From: UBA2779 sp965232165
GTDB lineage: Bacteria > Spirochaetota > Spirochaetia > DSM-2461
Length of the DNA stretch: 64,000 nucleotides
Direction: 5' to 3'
Assembly (NCBI GenBank): GCA_965232165.1
Contig: CBDDOY010000001.1
Coordinates: 1,364,001-1,428,000, forward strand
This document shows positions 9,417-18,617 of the stretch, piece after piece (position 1 is the first letter of the stretch; each line of letters begins with the position of its first letter). Both the position numbers and the translations under genes were made by a program. Below the pieces are notes generated by a model, which saw only the letters and a program-made list of their open reading frames with translations, had not been told where the DNA came from and searched no databases.

Positions 9417-10310
9417 GTGAATATCGATAATAGTCCGCCTCAATCTGAACGACTGGCTGAAGCGCTGCTGCTCCTGGTCGCCTTTATCTGGGGCAGCGGA
9501 TTCGTCGCCACTCATGGCGCCCTTGCATCCGGTGTCTCGCCCATATTCATCACGGCCCTGCGGTTTGCCATCGCAACAGTGCTTCTTTACGTTTTGTATT
9601 TCCGTCGATTGCGGAACCTCAAGCCCCTGCTGTTACCAGGCGCCGTGCTGGGCTTCTTCCTTGCAACGGCCTTCATCTTTCAAACCATAGGGCTTCGCTA
9701 TACCACACCGTCAAAAAACGCCTTTCTAACTGCGACGAACATCATCTTCACTCCATTTATTTATTTCATTGCGACCAGATGTCCGATAAGGCGAAGAATC
9801 ATTCTGTCGGTCGCCCTGGCAATCATCGGCATAGCCTTTCTCACATTGGATGAAGTCTCAAGAATCAATTTAGGCGACCTATTGACATTGATCTGCGCCG
9901 TTTTCTTCGCATTCCACATCTATTTCATAGGTTTCTATGTGAAGGATAAGGGATGCGAAGTGATAAAAATCGTGTTCCTACAGTTTTTCTATGCGGCATG
10001 TATTTCTACAGCGGCGGCATTGGTTTTTGAAAGGTCCTTTGTTCTGCCGCCCAAAGGCTTTGCCTATGTCGGGTATCTGGCCGTATTCAGCACGGCTATT
10101 GCGTTTTTCATCCAAAACAGCATGCAGCGTTTTGTTACGCAGTCCAAGACCGCTCTGATACTGTCGGCCGAGGCTGCATTTGGCACACTGCTGTCTATCA
10201 TTCTCCTCAAGGAGAGAATCACATCCCTGATGATTGCGGGCTTCATACTCTTATTCCTCGGCATAGTGGCGGCTTTGGATTTCATGCAGACTGACAAGCT
10301 CTCGCCATGA
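9417..10310 (+). CDS. EamA/DMT-family membrane transporter
   Basis: 297 residues with about ten hydrophobic helices arranged as two EamA repeats (LLLLVAFIWGSGFVATHGAL at the first helix; TPSKNAFLTATNIIFTPF; the second half ends in LILSAEAAFGTLLSIILLKE). Such permeases export metabolites or amino acids, driven by proton exchange. The substrate cannot be predicted. The start is a GTG at 9417 with no strong ribosome-binding site. The gene follows a mobile repeat and is 27 bp from the next gene. Confidence 0.88.
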   Translation: MNIDNSPPQSERLAEALLLLVAFIWGSGFVATHGALASGVSPIFITALRFAIATVLLYVLYFRRLRNLKPLLLPGAVLGFFLATAFIFQTIGLRYTTPSKNAFLTATNIIFTPFIYFIATRCPIRRRIILSVALAIIGIAFLTLDEVSRINLGDLLTLICAVFFAFHIYFIGFYVKDKGCEVIKIVFLQFFYAACISTAAALVFERSFVLPPKGFAYVGYLAVFSTAIAFFIQNSMQRFVTQSKTALILSAEAAFGTLLSIILLKERITSLMIAGFILLFLGIVAALDFMQTDKLSP

Positions 10311-10337
10311 CAGAATATAACCATTACAATTAGCATC

Positions 10338-12305
10338 ATGTCGAAATTTGATACAATAATCCAACTGAATCCGGAAATCGAAGAACGGATCCGCACCAAT
10401 CCCCTGCTCAACTTAGACACCTTCATCATCCCCTCGCCATACATCAAAGATTCCTCCGCCCAGAAGGATTTACAGCATAGTTATGTATGGATAGAAGAAG
10501 GAGAAATCCTCGGATATCTCCTTACCTATACATCTTCGGACGGCAACCAGTTTCTCATCTACAAACTCGTTAGCAGTCCCTATGGCAGAGGCAGGGGCAT
10601 AGGAACGACTCTGATAGAACACTTGGCAGTAAACATACCGCAAAAAGCCCATATCTACCTCTATGTGTGGGAGAAACAGCACGATACCTTGGAGTTCTTT
10701 CAGAACAAGGGATTCAAACCCGAGGAAAGCATTGTTTACAGAAACTTACTCTATCACTGTCTTGTGGCATCTCGTGAATTCATCATAAAGAAGCTGGAAA
10801 CCGACACCCGCAAAGTGCCTGAAGGGGATGAAATAGGCCGTACCAGACACGATGCCCGCAAGGCATTGAGTTCTCTTACCGCCATGGTCAATGCGCTGGC
10901 GCCGGAAAATGCGGGGCGCATCATCGAGGACATCAATAGAGAAACCACGACATTGCTAAACATGCTCAACATGTACAGAGATTCCATGGCCATGGCACAT
11001 GAAGTGAACCTCCAGGAACTAATACTGGAACGGCTCGTTCCCTACATTGAAGCCTGCGGTGAGAAGATCAACCTAAGCATCATCCTCTCTGCATACAAGC
11101 CCATCGTTCTGGGGCATTGGCTCAACATAGGCCGCACCTTAGTGAACCTGGCTTCAAACGCCATAGACGCCATGGCCCATAAAGATGAACCAAGTCAAAT
11201 TTCGATTTCATTGATTGATGGCGAAGGCGATCAGGTGCTGTTGGAATTAGCAGACAACGGCATTGGCATGAAGGAAGAACTCCTGATTCAAGATGAAAAC
11301 GGCATACCGGCATTTGTCGGCAAAACCACCAAGGCCGTCGGCAAAGGAGAAGGCTTCGGCACAGTCCAGGTGTGGAGCATGTTCGGCTCAGAAAGGCTCA
11401 ACGTAGAAAGCAAGGCCGGTGAAGGCACCGTTTGGACAATTCGGTTTCAGCGCTCCGCTATCGGTTTAACCAAGCGCTTCACCTCTCTTCAGCGTAGATT
11501 CCATGAACTTCAGGGACTCGCGGAAGACATTGATATCACCGAACACTCCACTAGGCCCGACATACTCGCGGCGATATGGCGCCTTCGTAAGAAGGAAATT
11601 TTCCTATTCGAACTGTTGGAACGATTCAGCCGGTATCACAATATCAGAGACCTTTACCGGGTGATTTTCTCCTACTGGCAAAAGAGCATTAGCGATGAAG
11701 AATTGGAATCCCAGGTGAGCGAGTGGAAGGGAGAGCATTCCGCACTCAATCCCTGGCTGGCCACGACAGCACGTCGAATAATGCATCGGCATGAGGAATT
11801 AAGCCTCCTTGTCAATCTCAGGGAATACCAGGATGCCATGTTTAAGAGCTATGGGCAGTCACTGGACAAGGTTATCATATTCTCATTGAATCCTTACTCC
11901 GGTGAATTCTATGCTACAGACAGGAAGCTGGCAGAACATTTAGACTTCGTGCCCTATCTTGGCGGAAATAGGGAGAAGGTAGTCCGTGGGGAATATGTTG
12001 GGGACATGAATATTGACAGCAATCCGATATATCTGGGCGTATGGTCGGTTGACTCCGACGAGGATTTACCAGTAAAACTGAAACTCCTGCAGGATGGAGT
12101 GAAAACCATCATCGAATATGGAATTCACTCGAGTAAGAGATTGGCATTTTACCAATCAACCTTCGCACGGCATAGCAGGGATATCGATCCCGATAAATCA
12201 AGCACTTTACGTGAGTTTGCCGATTTCTCCATGGACGATTTGCTAAAGAACTTTGTCCGCGATTCGGACGACGAGATGCATGGCTTCCTTGCGGCCCTTG
12301 ATTAG
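10338..12305 (+). CDS. GNAT acetyltransferase / histidine kinase-like ATPase fusion
   Basis: 655 residues. Residues about 1-145 are a GNAT domain (acetyl-CoA loop GRGRGIGT at 83-90). Residues 165-375 look like a sensor kinase: RHDARK with His171 as a possible phosphoacceptor, N-box NLASNAIDAM around 270-279, G1 DNGIG at 306-310, G2 GEGFGT near 337-342. The last 280 residues are not recognised. No transmembrane segment, so it is cytosolic. Joining acyl transfer to a kinase-type ATPase suggests a regulator that couples acetylation or acetyl-CoA sensing to phosphosignalling; this is inference. No response regulator is adjacent. Confidence 0.78.
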   Translation: MSKFDTIIQLNPEIEERIRTNPLLNLDTFIIPSPYIKDSSAQKDLQHSYVWIEEGEILGYLLTYTSSDGNQFLIYKLVSSPYGRGRGIGTTLIEHLAVNIPQKAHIYLYVWEKQHDTLEFFQNKGFKPEESIVYRNLLYHCLVASREFIIKKLETDTRKVPEGDEIGRTRHDARKALSSLTAMVNALAPENAGRIIEDINRETTTLLNMLNMYRDSMAMAHEVNLQELILERLVPYIEACGEKINLSIILSAYKPIVLGHWLNIGRTLVNLASNAIDAMAHKDEPSQISISLIDGEGDQVLLELADNGIGMKEELLIQDENGIPAFVGKTTKAVGKGEGFGTVQVWSMFGSERLNVESKAGEGTVWTIRFQRSAIGLTKRFTSLQRRFHELQGLAEDIDITEHSTRPDILAAIWRLRKKEIFLFELLERFSRYHNIRDLYRVIFSYWQKSISDEELESQVSEWKGEHSALNPWLATTARRIMHRHEELSLLVNLREYQDAMFKSYGQSLDKVIIFSLNPYSGEFYATDRKLAEHLDFVPYLGGNREKVVRGEYVGDMNIDSNPIYLGVWSVDSDEDLPVKLKLLQDGVKTIIEYGIHSSKRLAFYQSTFARHSRDIDPDKSSTLREFADFSMDDLLKNFVRDSDDEMHGFLAALD

Positions 12306-12335
12306 GGGCGTCCCTAATGCCACAGCTTTCAATAA

Positions 12336-12463
12336 TCAATATTTGGGCGCAACCCTTCGGGTCGGGCTTTCCGCTCCAATGCCTTAATCCGGCAGCCTGT
12401 CCTCCGGCTCATTGCCAATCGCCGGGGCAGCCGGCGGCATTTCCGCTGCAATCCCTTGCGCTT
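12336..12463 (-). repeat. Family-B interspersed repeat, copy 2
   Basis: Reverse-complement copy, from ATTTGGGCGCAACCCTTCGG to TGCAATCCCTTGCGC, with the same internal hairpins as the copy at 7289. It lies between the convergent ends of the kinase fusion and the FN3 pseudogene and may act as a transcript end. Confidence 0.85.
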
Positions 12464-12493
12464 CATTATGGATACCGCCGCTTTTCTGTTGCA

Positions 12494-13560
12494 TTATTTT
12501 TCTTCATAGAAGGTATAACTAATGCTAGAGAATGCTCCTTTCTTTATTTCATCCTTATTATTTGGATGAATTGTATAGACAGGATATCCACTAAGTGAGT
12601 AGTAGTTATCTCCCTCGATTAGAAGATCATGTTGTGAAATATCCTCATCCCAGATTTCATAATGAATTTTGAACTCATTAGTATCATCTGATAGATCGAT
12701 ATCTATATCCCAAAGATCTGTTTTATTTATTGTATTATAATATGTAGTGGTTGTATAAGTTTTGTCAATTGAGCCATCATTCTTTTCGTCAATCTTAATT
12801 ACTAAAAATGGATCCGGATATTTATCAGAGAACGGGCTTGCATCATAGGCATAATCATTGGCCGCAAAGGTATTCCATGCTATCCGTAAATGCAAATCTG
12901 CCACGTCCGTCCATACATCCACACCGGAAGACCAGGGGCCATTATCATCAGGATTAACTCCGCGCACAGTGTAAGTATACTTTGTATTGTCGGAAAGCCC
13001 TGTATCCGTGTAACTGGTGTCGCTTCCTGTATAAATTGCGCCGCCATTTCTCTGTAGTTCATAAGATTCGGCACCGGAAACAGCATCCCAAGACAGGCTT
13101 ATAGAACTTGTTGTTTGACCAGTTGACTCCAGGTGAGGACGATTGTTTATTGCTGGATATCCCACCTCCACCCGAACACCCGCCGAAACATTGTTGGAAG
13201 TATTAATCTCACCGGAAACCGTTCCAATAATGGCCCCGTAGTAATAGGTTCCCGAAGAGGATGGTGTATTGATCACCATCGTTTTATCGGTGGAACCGCT
13301 GGGATTGATAGCCTCGACATTGCCGGTCGATACCACACTGTCGCTGGAAGTAATAGCGGCATCACTGGAACGATAGTATTTTATCTGGGTCGCATCGGAG
13401 TTGACCCCGCCTGAATTGCGAACAGTGATATAAAACGTAAAAGCAAGGACCGTTTTGTTCTTTCGCTGACTTGGTTAGACCATTCGCTGACACCAGCGGT
13501 ATTCTTGGCACGTACTTTGTACGAAAATACTGTATCACCCGCAAGCCCCGTACGATGCCT
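12494..13560 (-). pseudogene. Chimeric remnant of an FN3/CARDB surface lipoprotein
   Basis: The intact reading frame (12494-13336 and in frame up to about 13440) encodes the end of a CARDB domain, one FN3 module and a unique C-terminal beta-rich domain ending in SISYTFYEEK. The CARDB part is nearly identical to that of the lipoprotein at 18618-22286 (VVSTGNVEAINPSGSTDKTM in both). Above 13440 a different frame encodes YKVRAKNTAGVSEWSNQVSE, which matches an FN3 module of the other lipoprotein (22347-25502). The frame changes at the junction and no signal peptide exists, so this is a recombined, 5'-deleted gene. The unique C-terminal domain may be the only trace of a third paralogue. Confidence 0.75.
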
Positions 13561-13694
13561 GGGCTTGGACTATCTTGACAAATTTAGGATAAGATGGAAA
13601 AATGAAATTGGAGAAGAGTGCGATGGGGGAATGGAAATGACATTATTGGTAAGCGGGAAAATATATAAAAATGAGAGTGTGTTTACCTTATATA

Positions 13695-13955
13695 GGGCTT
13701 GCTGAAAAAGAATTTTTGACTCTGAATACCAGTATAATGAATCAAAACTGCATTATAAGTGGCCAGAATGCAATGATTTGAGAAACTTCGGGGGAATTTT
13801 GATTTCTGCTATTACCCAGGTGCAAGGGTTTTGAGCCATTTTCCGCATTTACCCTGCACCTGTTTTTTCAAGAATAGATAGCAAGGCTGCTCTAAAGCAT
13901 TTGTAACGGGCTTTTACCTTGAAAATCCATAGATTATGACTTTTTAAGCAAGCCC
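13695..13955. mobile_element. Family-2 MITE, 261 bp, copy 1
   Basis: Terminal inverted repeats GGGCTTGCTGAAAAAG and TTTTTAAGCAAGCCC. Flanked by TATATA on both sides, consistent with a 4-6-bp target duplication. A second copy of identical length, in reverse orientation, lies at 50516-50776. No protein is encoded. Contains an internal inverted CAGGTGCAAGGG/CCCTGCACCTG. It ends 34 bp before the caspase start, so it may carry or replace that gene's promoter. Confidence 0.85.
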
Positions 13956-13989
13956 TATATAGAGGAATGATTAACTTACGGAGTTGCCC

Positions 13990-16317
13990 ATGAGAGTAAT
14001 GACTTTTGTTTTATGCATCCTGATAGCTTCATCGTTCTGTTTTGCCGAGGAGTATGTATCGCGCTACACAAACTCAAAGGCCCTGGTGATTGGGATCAAC
14101 AGTTACTTGCTATGGCCTCATCTTGAATACGCTGTAACGGATGCTCGGGAAGTCGGAGCGATACTGAAAGATAAAAACTTCGATGTCAAACTGTTGCTTG
14201 ACGGAAAAGCCACAAAGCAAAGCATTGACCAAGCGATAGATGCCTTGATCGTCAATGCAGATGCAAATTCGAGGTTATTCTTGTATTTTGCCGGGCATGG
14301 TCAAACTGAAGATATACCGGGAGGAGGCGAGAGGGGCTATATCGTCCCTGTCGACGCGGATTTATACAATTGGCAAGACACCATGATTTCGATGCGAGAT
14401 ATTAACAATACGATAAGACAAGCCAGAGCGAAGCACATCTTTCTTGCCTTTGATTCTTGTTACTCGGGCTTGGGGCTTACAAGAGGGCTAAAAACAATAA
14501 AGAAACAGTATTCCGGCTATGTTGACAAAATGTTGCGGCTCAAAAGTATTCAGGTCCTTACCGCTGGAGGCAGAGCCGAACAGGCAATTGAATCCGATGG
14601 ACATGGCCTGTTTACCAGCCATCTGTTGGCGGCATTATCCGGGGCGGCCGATATGAATGCTGACGGCTATACCACGGGAACGGAAATTTATGCGGCCTTA
14701 AGGCCAAGTGTTACAAAATTGTCATTCAACAGGCAAACACCGCAATTCGGGTACATTGACGGAGAAGGTGATTTTATTTTCAAAACGGCTGCCAAGAATG
14801 CTGACCCAGCCTATTTCACCATCGTTAACATGATTGACGGGATAGATATATGGGTAAATGGCAGTGAAAAGGGGCATGGATTAAAACTTGGCAATCACAC
14901 CATCAATACGGTTTCGGGAAGAAACCGCATATTGGTTAAAAAGGGAAGCCAAACCTTTTTTGCTAAAAAACTGGAATTAAAACCAGGGCAAAATTACAAA
15001 ATTCATATCACGCAAGACGCTCATACCTCAAAGGCGCGTCAACCCTTTGCCATGTTCACAATAACCAATCGGAGTATTCAAAATTACTCAAACTCAATTG
15101 CGCATGATCTTGATGGCGATGGATATGAGGAAATAATCACATCGTCGGAAAAAACCGTTTATGCGTTCAAGAAAAACGGCTCTGTATTATGGAAAAAGGT
15201 ATACCCTTTTGATACCAGCCTCGATTTGATTGACGATTACAACGATGAACCAGCAATAGCGATAAGCGGCAAGGCATACGATATGGTTCATTTGATCCTT
15301 TTGAATCGGGATGGACTGGAGATATGGCACAAGGAGCGAAGGATTACCAAATCATACCAGGGGCGGCCTGACGGAGGGGGGAGCTTTGCCGAATTGGCTG
15401 ATATTGACAATGACGACAAAAAGGAAATCATTGCCTTCACCAATGCCGGATACGCCGGAAAACCGAGAGGGATCATTGTTTATGGGCAAAGCGGGCGTGA
15501 AATGTGGCGATACTTGACAGGCCCGTCCCCAACGAATCTTGTGGTATGGAATAACGGTAAAGGCCGTCCTGATATTATTATCGGCACTTATAGCCCAGGC
15601 AATGGCAACCATGAAAGACACAATGCCACCAATGACATGCATGCCTATGCAATAAGCATCAATGGTTTTGGCGATACCAATTGGGTTATGAAACTGGGCA
15701 CACATTTCACCGGAGCAAAGGTTTTATTAACAGATTTGAATGGCAACGGCTCCGAAGAACTGTACGCATACAAGTGGACAGCTTATGACTATAGAGAAGA
15801 CGAAGGAGCTGTTTATCGGTTCAATAAAGACGGAAAAATAGTTAAAAGGTTTGAAACAAGGAATTCCATAAAATCTGTAGTATCATCAAAATTTACAAAT
15901 CGGCGTAATTTTTTGTACGCATCTGATAAAAATGGCATAGTCTACAAATTGAGTGATAGCTTGAAATCCCTTGCCAAAAAACCCATGAATAGACATTCCA
16001 GGCCATTGATTATAAACTTAGTTGGTGTCCATGACTATGATGGAGACAACAAAGAAGATCTGCTGCTTTATTCCTTCAATCGCCTTCAGCAAGGAAGAAA
16101 CCCAAGAAGTGATTATGGCTCTAAGAACAAGGTTTTTTACACAAACATGAAGTATCAAATTTTATCTGGAGATTTATCAAGGAAAATCAAAGAGGTTTCC
16201 ATCGCTGAAGAATGGGATAAGTGGAGAGGATTCAAATTGATCGATTTGGAAAGACTGGAAATGGCGCAATATCCATTTATGGCATTGAGCGACAAGATAA
16301 CCGTCTTTAATTTTTAG
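13990..16317 (+). CDS. Exported caspase (peptidase C14) with FG-GAP/VCBS-like repeats
   Basis: 775 residues from ATG 13990, preferred over TTG 13984 because ACGGAG lies 6 bp upstream. A signal peptide (MRVMTFVLCILIASSFCFA) precedes a caspase-like fold: ALVIGINSY, LFLYFAGHGQ with catalytic His103, and FLAFDSCYSG with catalytic Cys157. Residues about 270-350 look like a PEGA-type module (IDIWVNGSEKGHGLKLGNHT). The rest holds repeated DxDxDG-type calcium-binding motifs: HDLDGDGYEE, ADIDNDDKKE, TDLNGNGSEE, HDYDGDNKED, i.e. a beta-propeller of FG-GAP type. A periplasmic or surface Arg/Lys- or Asp-directed protease is expected. The substrate is unknown. Followed after 76 bp by a Cys-rich small gene. 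Confidence 0.85.
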   Translation: MRVMTFVLCILIASSFCFAEEYVSRYTNSKALVIGINSYLLWPHLEYAVTDAREVGAILKDKNFDVKLLLDGKATKQSIDQAIDALIVNADANSRLFLYFAGHGQTEDIPGGGERGYIVPVDADLYNWQDTMISMRDINNTIRQARAKHIFLAFDSCYSGLGLTRGLKTIKKQYSGYVDKMLRLKSIQVLTAGGRAEQAIESDGHGLFTSHLLAALSGAADMNADGYTTGTEIYAALRPSVTKLSFNRQTPQFGYIDGEGDFIFKTAAKNADPAYFTIVNMIDGIDIWVNGSEKGHGLKLGNHTINTVSGRNRILVKKGSQTFFAKKLELKPGQNYKIHITQDAHTSKARQPFAMFTITNRSIQNYSNSIAHDLDGDGYEEIITSSEKTVYAFKKNGSVLWKKVYPFDTSLDLIDDYNDEPAIAISGKAYDMVHLILLNRDGLEIWHKERRITKSYQGRPDGGGSFAELADIDNDDKKEIIAFTNAGYAGKPRGIIVYGQSGREMWRYLTGPSPTNLVVWNNGKGRPDIIIGTYSPGNGNHERHNATNDMHAYAISINGFGDTNWVMKLGTHFTGAKVLLTDLNGNGSEELYAYKWTAYDYREDEGAVYRFNKDGKIVKRFETRNSIKSVVSSKFTNRRNFLYASDKNGIVYKLSDSLKSLAKKPMNRHSRPLIINLVGVHDYDGDNKEDLLLYSFNRLQQGRNPRSDYGSKNKVFYTNMKYQILSGDLSRKIKEVSIAEEWDKWRGFKLIDLERLEMAQYPFMALSDKITVFNF

Positions 16318-16393
16318 AAGGGCAAAGCCAACAGATGGCAGACGGTGTTCCCTTTTAGCGTTTTACCATCAAGCTCTAATAAGAGGAGACGTT

Positions 16394-16565
16394 ATGCTTG
16401 ACGGAAAAGTTATCGTTCTTCAAAGTGGCGAAGAAGTAATAATATCGACTTGTGGCCATTGTGACGGAACAGGAACTTGCAGATGTCACGGTGATTGTTG
16501 GGATAATGAATACAGTTGCACCGACTGTGTCCTTGAAGTCTTTTCAACCTTAGCCCAAGTTCACC
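16394..16565 (+). pseudogene. Small Cys-rich zinc-binding protein gene interrupted by IS30
   Basis: Starts at an ATG with AAGAGGAGA 5 bp upstream. It encodes MLDGKVIVLQSGEEVIIS and then Cys motifs CGHCDGTGTC, CHGDC and CTDC resembling DnaJ-type zinc knuckles. The frame enters the IS30 left end at 16566 and continues into nonsense. Beyond the IS and the IS256 remnant, a short in-frame piece at 18363-18446 encodes KCSACKGKGKIRL before a stop, which could be the displaced C terminus. The role is unknown. The position suggests a partner of the caspase. Confidence 0.5.
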
Positions 16566-16598
16566 AACCCGCGTTCAAGTCCGAGAAGCAACACCCGG

Positions 16599-16628
16599 CC
16601 CCCTCAGGGGGGTACCCCCCGGAGGGGG
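16599..16628. terminator. GC-rich palindrome upstream of the IS30 transposase
   Basis: A 30-bp near-perfect palindrome centred on GGTACC with arms CCCCCT..GGGG and CCCC..GGAGGGG, about 70 bp before the transposase start. In the other copy (46026-46055) the palindrome is perfect. It would block transcription entering from outside, a known device of insertion sequences. No U-tract is present, so the function is inferred. Confidence 0.5.
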
Positions 16629-16698
16629 ATAGAAAAAGGCGGCATCCATTGTCAGTGTGTAATAACCACAAAACGCACAGCAAGGAGCGACAGCCTAT

Positions 16699-17685
16699 AT
16701 GCAATGTACATCACAGTCTAAGAGGTTGTATAGGGTCCTTACCCCTGAAGACCGAGAAGAAATTATGACAGGCAGGCGCCGGGGAGAATCTATCCGCTCT
16801 ATTGCCCGTCGCCTTGATAGAAACCCTTCGGTCATTTCGAGAGAGATCAAAAACAACAGCGCCGAAGACAATCGATATCAGGCATACTGGGCCAATAGCA
16901 GGACACAGATCCGGAGGCGACAAAGCAGGAAACGTGAGAGGATCAGCGATCCGGTTATACGTGAATATGTCATTGAAAAACTGGAACCCGGATGGAGTCC
17001 CCGGCAAATTGCAGGGAGAATTGAGATTGATCTTCCAGGGAAAAGCATCAGCCATGAGACCATATACATGTATATCTTTAAAAAAAGGCGGGATTTGACA
17101 CAATATCACGTCTGTGGACGGAAAAATCGGCGAAAACGGCACCAAAAGCGTGGCAGGCGCACACTAATACCCAATCGGACCGGTATCGAAGATCGTCCTG
17201 ACGAAGTCGTTCTTCGGCAGGAGGCAGGACACTGGGAGGCCGATACAGCCGTCAGCAGACAGAGCAAAGAAGCTCTCATGGTTCTTCAGGAGCGAGTTCT
17301 GGGAATTACACTTCTGGCAAAGCTGCCTCGGTGTGCTCCTAAGGAAATGAATGCAGCCCCCGTTGAGAAGCTGATTGATCTGCCCCCCTCTATGCGCCGA
17401 TCTATTACTTTTGATAACGGTCAGGAAAATCGCCGTCATCATCCTCTTCGGGATAAGCTGGGGATCAATACTTATTTCTGTAATCCCTGCAGCTCCTGGG
17501 AAAAGGGCAGTGTTGAGAATGCCGTCGGTCTGACTCGCCGGGTTTGGCCTAAAAAGACCAACTACGCCTTGATCTCCGATGAAGATGTGGCTATGCTCGA
17601 ATACAGGTTAAACACACGTCCCAGGAAGCGCCTTGGCTTTCTGACCCCTTATGAATATGTCGCCGGTGTTGCTTTGACTCATTGA
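16699..17685 (+). CDS. IS30-family transposase
   Basis: 328 residues. An N-terminal helix-turn-helix (ESIRSIARRLDRNPSVISRE) binds the inverted repeat. The integrase-like core has GHWEADT with the first catalytic Asp, ITFDNGQEN with the second, and KGSVENAVG with the Glu of the DDE triad. It is intact and probably active. Eight residues differ from the copy at 44969 (for example GHWEAD versus GHWDAD, DKLGIN versus DKLWIN). No programmed frameshift is needed. Confidence 0.93.
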   Translation: MQCTSQSKRLYRVLTPEDREEIMTGRRRGESIRSIARRLDRNPSVISREIKNNSAEDNRYQAYWANSRTQIRRRQSRKRERISDPVIREYVIEKLEPGWSPRQIAGRIEIDLPGKSISHETIYMYIFKKRRDLTQYHVCGRKNRRKRHQKRGRRTLIPNRTGIEDRPDEVVLRQEAGHWEADTAVSRQSKEALMVLQERVLGITLLAKLPRCAPKEMNAAPVEKLIDLPPSMRRSITFDNGQENRRHHPLRDKLGINTYFCNPCSSWEKGSVENAVGLTRRVWPKKTNYALISDEDVAMLEYRLNTRPRKRLGFLTPYEYVAGVALTH

Positions 17686-17694
17686 ACGCGGGTT

Positions 17695-18290
17695 CTACTG
17701 CAAGGATCTCTTTATGTCCTTGTGAATTAACACCGGAAACGACCATGACTGCCATATTCCGAACTCTCCCGGTTTCGCGTATCTTTTCATACAGTGCGTC
17801 TACCCGGATGACAGGATATTCGGAATCGAGTGTACGGCAGCGGAATTCATCCGCCTGTTCATCAAGCCCTCTGTTAATTTCGGATACCTGACTGGCTGAT
17901 ATATTTTCGATCCCCGGACTCATGGCGAGCTTTTCAATCTTCCTGGTCGAAACCCCGTTGATGAACGCTTCTTGAACTGCCTGAATCAGAGCCTGTCCGG
18001 CTCTCTTCTTTTCAGTGACAAAGAAAGGAATATACCCGCCTTTTCTCAGCTTAGGGACCAGTAAATACAACGTTCCTAACCGGGTATCGAAACGGCGAGG
18101 TCTATATCCTTAAGAAATGTGTGGTCCTTCCTGTTGAATGAGAACCCTTTTTTGCACGGACTTTGTTCGCCGCTTCGATTTCCATAAGCTTCTCCGGCAG
18201 CCATTTCAATAAACTGAAAAGGGGACCCGGTTCCGTAATGAATTGGAGCAGCATGTTTTCCAGATTCCCATTATCATTGTTCTTAGCCAT
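17695..18290 (-). pseudogene. IS256-family (Mutator) transposase, 5' remnant, frameshifted
   Basis: On the minus strand, from 18290, MAKNNDNGNLENMLLQF leads to LEKLMEIEAANKVRAKKGSHS, then a frame change near 18105-18100. In the next frame the conserved GYRPRRFDTR, VPKLRKGGYIPFF, GVSTRKIEKL and EYPVIRVDALYEKIRE blocks follow. The first catalytic Asp (VDALYEK) is present. The IS30 right end cuts the gene at 17694, and the 3' half is not found on the other side, so deletion accompanied insertion. Confidence 0.8.
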
Positions 18291-18617
18291 CGTCTTCCTC
18301 CTTATGGTTTTGATGGTTTGATGCCATTCTGGAGAATTCGATGGCTTCTTTCAATTATGTAAATTGCGAACTTGATTGTACGTTATCCAGCAAAGAGTAT
18401 CGTCAAATGTTCTGCGTGTAAAGGCAAAGGAAAAATCAGGCTTTGATACAAACAGAAACAATCTTGTCGAATCCAGGAAAGCCGAATATCGCACCAATTA
18501 CAGTTAACTCTCTTGCAGGCAAGAACACTCATATAACTTGACTTTTTGCGGTTTAATGCCGCAAAAGGCGTGAAAATACCCGTGGAAAACGGGAGGGCGT
18601 TAGCCCATATTGCCAAT
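18291..18617. other. Gap with possible displaced 3' end of a zinc-knuckle gene
   Basis: 327 bp with no convincing complete gene. On the plus strand a frame open from 18363 encodes YPAKSIVKCSACKGKGKIRL and stops at 18446. The CxxCxGxG motif fits the Cys-rich gene whose 5' part lies at 16394. Otherwise nothing is recognised. Confidence 0.3.

Larger units (their letters stand above)
16566..17694 (+). mobile_element. IS30-family insertion sequence, copy 1
   Basis: About 1.13 kb, bounded by imperfect inverted repeats beginning AACCCGCGTTCAA at both ends. The right repeat contains the transposase stop. A target duplication is not clear. It broke the Cys-rich gene on the left and abuts an IS256 fragment on the right. 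The second copy (44962-46086) lies in inverse orientation, so recombination between them could invert the 27 kb between them. Confidence 0.85.

Noticed and set aside
17164..17442. Antisense ORFs inside IS30, repeated at 45212
   Set aside because: They exist only because the transposase does; repeated identically in both IS copies.
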